From contig LUCW03001016.1 in NCBI GenBank assembly GCA_001586965.3, positions 1 through 21,266 of the forward strand: 21,266 bases of DNA. The letters run 5' to 3'. The stretch's first letter is position 1. Each line of letters opens with the position of its first letter. The stretch comes from Sphaeroforma sirkka (Eukaryota > Opisthokonta > Ichthyosporea > Ichthyophonida). This document shows positions 13,592 to 20,314 of this stretch, one piece after another. Position numbers and translations under genes: made by a program. The notes under the pieces are model-generated. The model searched no databases, had not been told where the DNA came from, and saw nothing but the letters and a program-made list of their open reading frames with translations.

Positions 13592-13692
13592 ATGCCGCCG
13601 TTGTAGGGTCATTCTATATTTTTTAGGTTTCTGTTTTTTGGCCAAAAAAACAGAAACCTAAAAAATATAGAATGACCCTACCACGGCGGCAT
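13592..13692. repeat. Palindromic satellite junction (inverted unit)
   Basis: The array reads rightward up to gg at 13,641. From 13,642 the next 51 bases are the reverse complement of one unit, ending cggcggcat at 13,692. The arms (13,592-13,641 and 13,642-13,692) meet with no spacer at GGCC. They differ by one base in the T/A tract (6 against 7) and by GTTG against GTGG. The inverted unit is cut inside its atgccgccg block by the retrotransposon. The simplest reading is that a satellite array of opposite orientation began here and the element inserted one unit into it. A foldback assembly artefact is the main alternative. Confidence 0.9.
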
Positions 13693-13852
13693 TGTAGAAA
13701 TACGGCCTCCGGTCAGTCTAAAATATCAAGATCAATTGAGATAATACATTGGTTTTTATTTGTATTTTAAATAATTTAGACAAGCTCTTTTTCCAATATT
13801 TCCAAAGTGTTCTAAATTCACTTTGATGGCTCCAATAACCTGAGTATTTGGT

Positions 13853-13861
13853 ATGACTCAT
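13853..13861. promoter_or_regulatory. AP-1/Gcn4-like palindrome in 5' LTR
   Basis: The sequence is atgactcat, a perfect match to the palindromic binding site of Gcn4/AP-1 class bZIP factors. It lies about 35 bp upstream of the TATA-like box, and the identical copy is kept in the 3' LTR at 20,901-20,909 although nearby bases differ. Placement fits an enhancer in U3. Use by a host factor is inference. Confidence 0.45.
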
Positions 13862-13895
13862 AACCCTATTTGAGACATTAGTAGATGTAGGATAT

Positions 13896-13901
13896 TATAA
13901 A
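13896..13901 (+). promoter_or_regulatory. TATA-like box in 5' LTR
   Basis: TATAAA lies in an AT-rich stretch (gatattataaact), about 210 bp upstream of the AATAAA signal. It is conserved in the 3' LTR. Position and spacing suit the U3 promoter, with transcription expected to start a few tens of bases downstream. AT-rich sequence makes chance matches common. Confidence 0.45.
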
Positions 13902-14110
13902 CTAAATTTTATAATCTCCGAACTACTACTTATAGATTTTGGTCCTCCCGCCAATCTCTAAAATCCAATAAGTTTTTTTTTTTTTTAACTTTTCTTCAGA
14001 TGGAACTTTATTTATATCAGCTAATGTATTAACGTGACTTACGTTATTATGTCTATTTACAAATTAGGCAAGTGGTCATGAACATTTAGTACTTCTAGTG
14101 AAAATTATTC

Positions 14111-14116
14111 AATAAA
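14111..14116 (+). terminator. Polyadenylation signal AATAAA in 5' LTR
   Basis: AATAAA sits in a stretch identical in both LTRs (gtgaaaattattcaataaag). In the 3' LTR it would direct cleavage and polyadenylation of the element RNA; the 5' copy is the duplicated counterpart. It sets the R region between the TATA-like box and about 20-30 bp downstream. Confidence 0.5.
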
Positions 14117-14201
14117 GAACAGCTAGAGGTACGCCCTGTGTGATCGAGGATATTTAGGCTCTTAACAAGAGGCAGTCCCGATCATTCTTACACAAGCTAC
14201 C

Positions 14202-14304
14202 ACTGCTAAATCCTAACTGACTAAATTGTATTTTAGTTTAATATAATTTGAAACCTAGTAATTTCCATCGAAGTTTACATATTTTTCAGTTAGGATTTAG
14301 TAGT
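14202..14304. promoter_or_regulatory. 19-bp inverted repeat in U5/leader
   Basis: The left arm actgctaaatcctaactga (14,202-14,220) pairs with 14,286-14,304 over 19 positions, with one G.U pair in RNA. The loop is 65 nt. The left arm lies in the LTR, since its first bases are in the 3' copy too. The right arm begins about 6 nt after the proposed LTR end, where a primer binding site should be. I see no TGG-initiated tRNA-complementary primer site in the leader. Self-priming, a packaging/dimerisation element or chance are all possible. Confidence 0.5.
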
Positions 14305-14361
14305 TACAGTAGTGTACTGCTTCTAGACTGTCTAACATCGATTTACTAGCCAGTAAATACT

Positions 14362-16189
14362 ATGGCTAAGGGAACTTCTAAAGGCAAGGGAGCCGCTAGC
14401 TCTAAGCCTGCTAAGCCTGCCGAGGTTCCTGAGGTCCCTGTGGAAACACCTAGCCTGTCTGGAGTTGAGCCTGCCGAGGAAACTGTGGGGGGAAGCCAAT
14501 TCTGAGGTTGGTACAGAGGATAATTCTGAGGATGACTCGTCGGATCCTAAAGCCTTGGAAGAAGAGGTATCTACTACCGCGGAAAGGCTCGCCAGCGTCC
14601 GTGTATCACCTAGGAGTGAAGCTCAGGACCCCAGCTTGCCCCTGACCACGTGCCGTCAAATATTGGGGATAAACGTCGAAAGGCTGGAAAATTCGTGGAT
14701 ACGAATGTCGGGGGGCATTATAACTCCACATCTAAAGGACACTCCAGCACAAATCCGGCGTGAAAAGGAAGTATTGGACCTGTCCGAAAATTTCGGTTTC
14801 GCCATCGATGGAGAAGCCATTCCATTCAGCTCAAATCTTGGGGCCGAAGCTGAGGACGCCATAACTCGACAACGAGTGGTTGGATCCTCTCAATCTCGAC
14901 GCCAATTGAACCGCACTGAAGCGCTCTTGAAGGAGCTAGCGGCAGCAGCAGTTGTGGACCCCTCTATCGTGTCCCACTTGGCTGATATTCTTCCTATACC
15001 GAAGAAGAAGAAAAAATCGGGCCGGGTTTCGAACCCGAGACCTACTGGTTTACCAGCCAGTATGTTTACCACTAAGCCAATTACCACTGGTGAGAGAGAT
15101 AATATTTCAAAATTTAATCTCTATAGCTCTGATGCTACCATCGACCATCCTCTTGACAAACCTAACCCTGTCAGAGGATATGATCGTATGGAACTCGATG
15201 AGGCTTACCATCCTCGTAATATCGACCCTCATTTGCCAACTAACCCTGGTAATCACGATTTTGGCAATCGCTACACCAGTACCTCGTTAGAGAGTTCCCG
15301 CTCTAATCCTGAGGATGAGGAAGTGAGAACCAGACATACTCGTCTCAGGCTATTACGCTCTGGTATGCAAGTCCTTGAGGACCGTCTATTGAATGACTCT
15401 GACCTTGACGATAGGAAAGCGGATAACATTCGCTATCTAATCGATAACAAGAGAAAGGAAATAGACACCATCTTGGCACTAGCAGCCCGTAGCACTGAGC
15501 ATGAGCCTCGTGAACACTTAGAACCAAGCTTTATAAAGCAGCTAGGTAACGCGCAGGCTGAGGTCGATTTCTCTACTAATGAGAGTACAGTGGAGACACT
15601 GAAGGCCTTCGACCAACTTAAGGAGTCTGCCAGCCTTAGGGATAAGCAGATGATGAATGCCTTTATTCATTTCTGTGAGCCAGGTGAATGGCGAACTATC
15701 TTGAAGGCTCATGAGCCCAACTGGAAAGCCCTACCCTGGCACCAGTTGCGTGATAATATACTTAACACCTTTTTTTGAAGATGCACGTGACCGTGAACTT
15801 CTAGAGTCTCGCAAGTTCTTTGCGAACGATACCACTATTCGAGGTGCTCTAGCTCATATGACACATATGAATACTCGGATGGGTGGTCGTACCTATACTG
15901 GCGAATATTTATTAATTTGTCAGATGATGGAGACTCTGGGAGCTAACCTCTTTAAGAAAGTCAATGATGACATCATCGCCTATGGTGATTTGCGATCTAT
16001 GCCTTGGTCTGTCTTTGAGAAGATAGTTCACAAGCATACCAATCCCTCTACTAGAGTACTTAGTACCACGAGCTACACCCAGCCCACTAAGCGTAACGCA
16101 GTAGAGACTAATACTGCGCGTAGTACTAAGAAACCCGCACTACTACTGGAGGGGTACTGGCTCTACTTCTACCGAACCGAAAGGTGAAA
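14362..16189 (+). pseudogene. gag: Gag, N-terminal and capsid region (frameshifted)
   Basis: This is the structural polyprotein that would form the virus-like particle. The best start is ATG 14,362, just after the leader: its first residues (MAKGTSKGKGAASSKPAKP) are Lys/Ala/Pro rich. That frame hits TGA at 14,503 because of a G6 run at 14,487-14,492. The following 437-codon open frame (14,465-15,778) continues the same protein. It has an acidic segment (about 14,510-14,580), a basic PKKKKK patch (about 15,000) and a helical capsid-like C-terminal part with W.TIL and W.ALPWHQLRDNI motifs. A T7 tract at about 15,769 shifts the frame again and the capsid continues to about 16,140. One more shift leads into the zinc-finger region. 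Assignment rests on position, composition and the zinc fingers, since Gag sequences are poorly conserved. Confidence 0.75.
15015..15086 (-). tRNA. Antisense tRNA-Thr(GGU)-like sequence inside gag (probable pseudo-tRNA)
   Basis: Read on the minus strand this 72-nt stretch looks like a tRNA. It has an A-box-like tggcttagtggt, an anticodon arm (ACTGG ... CCAGT) around CTGGTAAA with U33 and a GGU anticodon, and a T arm with a perfect B box ggttcgaaacc. The T stem (49-53 with 61-65) pairs with one wobble. A run of six T follows the 3' end, as for RNA polymerase III termination. Defects: the anticodon loop is 8 nt, consistent with one lost base; the D stem pairs only half; the acceptor arms do not pair. 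It is therefore likely a decayed tRNA-derived insertion. On the plus strand it is translated in frame as part of Gag (RVSNPRPTGLP and following). A chance match is unlikely given B box, anticodon arm and length together. Confidence 0.55.
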
Positions 16190-16396
16190 AGAAGGTGAGA
16201 GCGCCTTGCAAGAAGTGTGGTTACAACCTCACAAAACGTAATGGCAAGTGGAATGGTAGACACGACCCTGTTAAGTGTGCACCAGGCAAAGCCAGATTTT
16301 GGACACTATATGAAAGAGTGTGCTATTTGCAAGGGTACTAACGGTTGGCACAAAGAGGATTGCAAGGACTTACCGGACGTCCAAGTTAAGCACTGA
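16190..16396 (+). pseudogene. gag: Gag nucleocapsid with two Cys/His zinc fingers (frameshifted)
   Basis: The nucleic-acid-binding end of Gag, expected to package the element RNA. The first finger (16,207-16,278) is C-x2-C-x14-H-x4-C, much longer than the retroviral C-x2-C-x4-H-x4-C knuckle. The second (16,319-16,363) is C-x2-C-x6-H-x3-C (CAICKGTNGWHKEDC). They are in different frames: a one-base shift lies between them, near the gattttgg tract at about 16,294. The second-finger frame ends at TGA 16,394-16,396, and protease continues in that same frame. So this TGA may be the genuine gag stop, passed by readthrough, or a later mutation. Confidence 0.75.
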
Positions 16397-16405
16397 CAGT
16401 ACCAT

Positions 16406-16837
16406 ATGTGTGCACTAGAGCAAGATTATGAGAAAATGTTCAATAAAATCTATACCAAAGGAGATGAACGTATCTTTCAAACAGTTTTCGTAAATGGAGA
16501 AAAAAGTTATGACACTATTTGATCAGGGGCTGAAGTCTCTGCTATCTCACGCCGAGTAGCCTACGCTACAGATATGGCTGTCCATAACGAAACAACTGAT
16601 TTAATCTTGGGAAATGGCAAAGTTACTACTTGCGAACAAGCCATTGACTATGCACACATAATGCTGTCAGATAGAAGAGAAGTGAAGACTCACCTAATCG
16701 TTACTGACATGTCTCAGAAATACGATTTAATTATAGGTATGACTGATCTTCTCAGTTTAGGTATAACACTCACTGGTCTGCCTAATGGGCTAGACCCGAA
16801 TAAAGATCAGTCAGATGATAATATGTTAGATACCTAA
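16406..16837 (+). pseudogene. Retropepsin-like aspartic protease (catalytic codon is TGA)
   Basis: The protease would cut the Gag-Pol polyprotein and acts as a homodimer. Upstream residues end FVNGEKSYDTI, then TGA at 16,520-16,522, then SGAEVSAIS. In this family the catalytic Asp precedes Ser/Thr-Gly-Ala, so the stop replaces the active-site Asp codon. The second conserved element appears as YDLIIGMTDLL (about 16,722-16,755), matching the hydrophobic-Ile-Gly flap-side motif of Ty3 proteases. Length, about 100-140 residues, is normal. The frame stays open from 16,523 to TAA 16,835-16,837. The linker to RT (PKPPEGEAKD) is found one frame over, so a one-base change lies at about 16,828. I am fairly sure of the domain; the protein is dead as written. 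Confidence 0.75.
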
Positions 16838-17915
16838 ACCTCCGGAAGGTGAAGCAAAGGATATGATTCCGCACTTCACCGATATAATTATGAACTTAAT
16901 TATACAAAACAGGAAGATTGCAATAACTGACTGGTGTATGTTTAAGTTCTCTAATGGGTACGTTAGACTTGACTTAACAAACGTCGACTTCTCTAAGTTA
17001 AAGTGTCCTTCACATAACTACGTGAGTTGGAGACACAAAGACGTTGTCAAAACCCAAATCGAAGATTGGTTTAAACAGGGTCTAATTGAAATCAATTATG
17101 ATGCAACCCCAGTTAACTTAGCTCTCTTAGCGGTCGATCAATATAAATCTGATGGAACGTTTAGTAAAACAAGAGTAGTACTAGACCTGTCGCCAATCAA
17201 CAAACTAATTCCGCAACATAGTTTTCCCTTACCTAAGATAAGCGAGATACTACGCAAAATGGAGGTGCGACTATCTTTTCCAAGATAGACTTAAAAGCCG
17301 CATTCCATCAATTACAAATATATGAGCCTCATAGGAAATACTTTTCCTTTACTTGGCAAGGTAAGAAGTACCAGTTTAAAGGTGCACCTGAAGGCTTACA
17401 CATGTTACCTTCTTTCTTCCAACAAGTTATGATGGAACTATTTGCGGACCTGTCGTATAACGTATCAGTCTATTTAGATGATATAGTTATTTTTTACAAA
17501 AGACAGCACATGAACATGCTAAACTCGTTAAAGAAGTCTTAAAGCGACTTAATCATGCTAAACTTAAGATTAACGAAGACAAGTGTTCGTTTGCTAAAGA
17601 TACTATACACTTACTTGGCTACAAAGTATCTGCAGCAGGGGTAGAAATTGATCCTGGCAAGAAACAGTTTCTGTTGGATTTATCAACACCAATTACTGGA
17701 AGAGATGTGAACTCTGTGTGTGGGTTTGTTAACTTCTTCTCGGATTCGGTACCGCATCTTTCTCATTACTTAAAGCCTTTCAGTCACCTACGGCTGCACA
17801 AAGGACCTTTGGGAAAGCTTTGGACTAAAGAATGTCATGATGCATTTAAACTAGTCAAAAGTAAAGTAATGGACGCACCCATCATGCAGTACCCTGTGGA
17901 TGGTGTCCCATTCAA
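16838..17915 (+). pseudogene. pol: Reverse transcriptase domain (three frames)
   Basis: RNA-dependent DNA polymerase that copies the element RNA. Conserved Ty3-type blocks appear in order: VKTQIEDWFKQGLIE (about 17,045), RVVLDLSPINKLIPQHSFPLPKI (about 17,174-17,242), then FSKIDLKAAFHQ with the first catalytic Asp at 17,288-17,290. Next come the GAPEGLHMLPSFFQQVM block (about 17,382) and YLDDIVIF with the catalytic Asp pair at 17,477-17,482. The thumb side continues with INEDKCSFAKDTIHLLGYKVS. The catalytic residues are all present. Frame shifts lie at about 17,260 (between PLPKI.EILRKM and FSKID), at the T6 tract about 17,490-17,495 just after YLDDIVIF, and at 17,916 before RNase H. The first 60 residues or so after the protease linker are not conserved. 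Confidence 0.9.
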
Positions 17916-18266
17916 GTAGCAACCGACGCTTCAGATCGAGCGGTGGGTGGAGTGCTTTACCAAACGATAAATGGTAAACCGCGCTACATACAATTCTTTA
18001 GCAAGAGTTATAATAAGAGTCAACGGAATTACCCTACCGTTAAACAAGAGCTCCTTGCTATAGTTACTGCGCTAAGACAATGTAAAGACCTGTCTTTATG
18101 GAACTTCACTGTCGCCTGTGATCAAAAGTCTTTAACATATTCAAAGAACATGAACCCTGATTCACAGTTGGTGAGCCGCTAGCATAAAATTATTGCTAAG
18201 TTTGCTTTTAACATTACACACATACCAGGAATACATAACCATCTTCCTGACATGCTCTCTCGACTT
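17916..18266 (+). pseudogene. pol: RNase H domain of Pol (one in-frame stop)
   Basis: Degrades the RNA strand of the RNA-DNA hybrid during reverse transcription. The domain opens VATDASDRAVGGVL with the catalytic Asp at 17,925-17,927. It then has FFSKSYNKSQRNYPTVKQELLAIVTAL, supplying the catalytic Glu, and FTVACDQKSL, supplying the next Asp. The end ITHIPGIHNHLPDMLSRL is the typical C-terminal block. An in-frame TAG at 18,180-18,182 follows LVSR, where relatives usually have Trp, so a single G-to-A change would explain it. Otherwise frame 3 is open from 17,916 to 18,764. The active-site set is intact. Confidence 0.9.
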
Positions 18267-18764
18267 ATCCCTGACTACCAGAAAACAGTCAAAGAGTTGT
18301 TAGCAACCGATTGGATGCTAAATAAGAAATGGTTTAACCTCGCTCAATCACGATGGGGTCCATTTACTGTTGATATGTTCGCCGCAGAACATAACAAACA
18401 GGTTTCTGAATATAGGTCGTTGACTCATCCTATAGGTGATGCATTTCAGCTTGACTTATCAAAGCATAATGCGTGGGCTAACCCACCTTGTCAACTTATC
18501 GCACAGTTGTTAAATTATGTTAATATTACGAAATCTACCATTACGCTGTGTTGTCCCTTACGTAACTCCGACCCATGGATACGTGATTTAATTAATATGA
18601 TTCAAGACGAACCTATTTATGTCGACCGTGAAACCGACACGTTCTTGTATCAGGGATCCTATTCTATTAAGAAGACGCCTTGGAAACACACCATTGTTTG
18701 TCGCATCGGTCCTGCAGGTACCACTAAGTGGAAACCCTCAACCGAATTCTTAGCTAAACTATAG
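18252..18764 (+). pseudogene. Methyltransferase-like (Dam-type fold) domain between RNase H and integrase
   Basis: A 170-codon open segment continues directly from RNase H. After a helical start (about residues 1-36) it reads WGPFTVDMFAAEHNKQV, with the Asp at 18,372-18,374, then DAFQLDLSKHNAWANPPC, with NPPC at 18,480-18,491, and TLCCPLRNSDPWIRDL. This order (W-x-F-x-V-D-x-F-A, then N-P-P, then a strand with a Pro) resembles the adenine-methyltransferase-like domain known from DIRS/Ngaro retroelements and some gypsy elements. The family catalytic motif is usually (D/N)PP(Y/F/W); here it is NPPC, so activity is doubtful. The segment ends in TAG 18,762-18,764, but the same frame continues ESKEFEQKLK, so that stop may be secondary. 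The fold call is by motif only. Confidence 0.6.
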
Positions 18765-18968
18765 GAGTCTAAAGAGTTTGAACAAAAGCTCAAGACTCGT
18801 ACAACACATGCACCCAACAAGATTGCAGTCGAGTGTGCCGATTGAAGCGGCATTAGATCGTAAAACATGGAACTAGCTAAGGCCATGGATCAAAGACTCA
18901 AAACTCTAAAGAGAACCTGAAGCTCGCACTCAACTACTTAAAGCGCTGCTTAAAAGAACAGCCGGGAG
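18765..18968 (+). pseudogene. Degraded linker between methyltransferase-like domain and integrase
   Basis: No single frame is open. Plausible continuous pieces are ESKEFEQKLKTRTTHAPNKIAVECAD (frame 3, to TGA 18,843), then PIEAALDRK one frame over, then MELAKAMDQRLKTLKR back in frame 3 (from 18,867). A Gln/Glu-rich piece running into EQPGVAETTEEDTS follows in frame 2 (to about 19,010). Charged, helix-prone composition is all that can be said. Three or more one-base shifts fall within about 200 bp, making this the most damaged part of pol. I recognise no domain. Confidence 0.5.
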
Positions 18969-20058
18969 TTGCAGAAACAACTGAAGAAGATACTTCAACA
19001 ATCCAATGTTGTCAATTATGTATCTCAGGACTCTACCCCTCCTGATACTGAGGTTGCCCTTTCCAACAGGACTATGGTTCATCCAGCCAGCGTTACGCAG
19101 AATCTGACTGACTTAGAGGAGCTCGAAAGTAGAGTTAAAATTATACATAATTTAACGCATCGAGCATATGAGCATACTTATAAAATGGCTATTCGTGCAG
19201 GGCTTGATCACCCGGCGCTGAAAGAAACCATACGTGAAGTATACCGACGCTGTACTGATTGTGAAAAGAACCAGATCAAGCGATACGGTTGGGCTTGCCC
19301 CTCAGAAGACCAACCGATGCGCCGAGTCATGAATCGATTTGGTTAAACTCCCGCGATCAAGCATACTGGCGATGTATATATCTGTCATTTGTTATGTGTG
19401 GCTTCGGGCTATAACTTGCTTTATGCAATACCGAACAAACGTCCACAAACAGTGGCAGAATTATACTATCATGTCTTTAATGACTTCGGTTTCCCCGAGT
19501 ACTATGTTCTGATAACGGTAGTGAGTTTTTGTACCGACGTAATGGAGCACTTATACTCGTATCAGGCATGACCCATAGGCGTGGTGTTCGCCTACAAACC
19601 TCAAACGCAGGGTGCAAATGAGACACGTCATAGAGAACTTAAGAAACTGTTGCGTACCGCACTAGACGACGTTGAGGATATGTGGCCTTATCATTTGAAA
19701 TGGGTTCAGACTCAAATGAATAACTGCATGAATCCTCAAACTGGAACACTCCGTTTCACTATTTCTTTGGCCGCTATAGTGAATTACAAGCAACGTTTGA
19801 TAAAACTGCGCCCGAAAACACGTTACTCCGTGGCTACAAAAGATTGAGCATATGCAGAACGTTGTTTACCCCTGTTTACTCGAGCACAGAAGAATCGTGT
19901 CCTACTTAAAGCGTATGACCGATGGAATAACACTAAGAACATTGTTCAGTTCAAAGTCGGCGATTACGTTAACATTATAAATCGAAACGCCAACGTTACC
20001 GAACTCTTTTCTAAGACGATAGGACCTTTTGTTATTTCCTACCATGATGAGGAAGAGT
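18969..20058 (+). pseudogene. int: Integrase: HHCC zinc domain, DDE core and GPY/F module (broken)
   Basis: Integrates the cDNA. The zinc domain is H-x3-H-x30-C-x2-C, with His at 19,146 and 19,158 and Cys at 19,251 and 19,260. The core shows YICHLLCVASGYNLLYAIPN, then DNGSEF with the second catalytic Asp at 19,511-19,513, and GANETRHRELK with Glu at 19,620-19,622. This matches the canonical D-35-E spacing. About 60 codons before the second Asp, where the first Asp should be, is AAT (Asn, 19,332-19,334). TAA at 19,344 breaks the frame. Shifts lie at about 19,510 and 19,565. A third, at about 19,750, means the conserved PF..FFGR segment is in frame 2, and the last 30 or so codons of the frame ending at 19,847 are not the real protein. 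Frame 3 resumes at about 19,848 and ends FKVGDYVNI...TIGPFVIS, the GPY/F module. Confidence 0.88.
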
Positions 20059-20314
20059 GATACTTACGAAGTGAATAACATTGATGGTACTAGCGCAACC
20101 TAATCTAGGCACTCACCGTATCCCTGCCTCCGAACTCTCATTCGCTCGCTCATTTGATTCTGATGTACCAGTTATGGAGTCTGAAGTCAAAGATATAATT
20201 GACAAAACATCCGAAGACGGTTACACTTACTACAAGACCCGTTTCATGGATGGGACAGTAGCTTGGCTAACCTCCGATGCATTTCATGAATCTCGACTTT
20301 CTTCGTGTCTTTAA
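20059..20314 (+). pseudogene. Chromodomain-like C-terminus of Pol
   Basis: After integrase the frame changes at about 20,059 (DTYEVNNIDGT) and again at about 20,095. Frame 2 is then open to TAA 20,312-20,314, followed at once by a second TAA, so this is probably the true end of Pol. The last 55 residues read ESEVKDIIDKTSEDGYTYYKTRFMDGTVAWLTSDAF. They follow the chromodomain pattern: (E/V)xxIxxxR, a turn, YxVKWxGxxxxxWxxxxxL. Chromodomains at this place define chromoviruses and can steer integration to methylated-histone heterochromatin. The match is partial: the third strand has KTRF in place of VKW, and only one Trp is obvious. Insertion in satellite DNA fits such targeting but does not prove it. 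Confidence 0.55.

Larger units (their letters stand above)
1..13641 (+). repeat. Tandem satellite array, unit about 53-58 bp
   Basis: The whole stretch is head-to-tail copies of one short unit. Each starts with ggccatgtatgccgccg, continues with a GTGG or GTTG variant, tagggtcattctatat, a T tract, aggtttctg and a second T tract of about 6-10 T. Length varies mainly in the two T tracts. About 240-250 units fit, estimated from length. The plus strand is strongly T and G rich, and the only regular CpGs are the two in ccgccg. The unit is mostly not a multiple of three, so short open frames cycle through the array and encode runs like MYAAVVGSFYIF. These are by-products of the repeat, not genes. 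No promoter, RNA gene or other insertion is visible. The array enters from the left edge, so its full size is unknown. A pericentromeric or other heterochromatic satellite is inferred from context. Confidence 0.97.
13693..14279 (+). repeat. 5' LTR (right boundary inferred)
   Basis: Bases 13,695-14,212 match 20,742-21,266 almost completely, and the match is limited only by the window end. I counted about a dozen substitutions and a similar number of small indels, the largest being 6 bp near 13,863. The left end follows the satellite fragment cggcggcat and reads tgtagaaatac. The right end cannot be fixed, because the 3' copy is truncated. 14,279 is proposed because tttaca there gives a TGTA...TACA pair with the left end, but other CA positions are possible. 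The LTR carries a bZIP-like site, a TATA-like box and AATAAA in promoter-to-polyadenylation order. Confidence 0.85.

Noticed and set aside
1..13641. CRISPR-like array, because of regular short repeats
   Set aside because: There are no unique spacers; the whole period is repeated, and the context is a eukaryotic LTR element.
14656..15527. Shadow open frames within gag on both strands (14656-14862, 14890-15087 and 15345-15527 minus; 14952-15290 plus)
   Set aside because: They overlap the gag frame, which has coherent composition and continuity with the capsid region. The minus-strand tRNA-like signal is RNA-level, not coding.
15765..15780. Programmed frameshift at the T7 tract in gag
   Set aside because: It falls inside the capsid coding region rather than at a gag/pol boundary, and similar one-base changes occur throughout the element, so decay or read error is simpler.
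18252..18764. Tyrosine recombinase or dUTPase as the extra Pol domain
   Set aside because: No R-H-R-Y recombinase motifs or dUTPase motifs are visible; the VDMFA and NPPC signals fit a methyltransferase-like fold better, and a DDE integrase is present downstream.
18659..18886. Minus-strand 75-codon open frame
   Set aside because: It lies opposite the end of the methyltransferase-like domain and linker and shows no motif.
16394..20059. A variant genetic code in which TGA is read as an amino acid
   Set aside because: The TGA codons fall at unrelated positions, including the protease Asp site and frameshift points, and TAG and TAA also interrupt; no single reassignment explains them.
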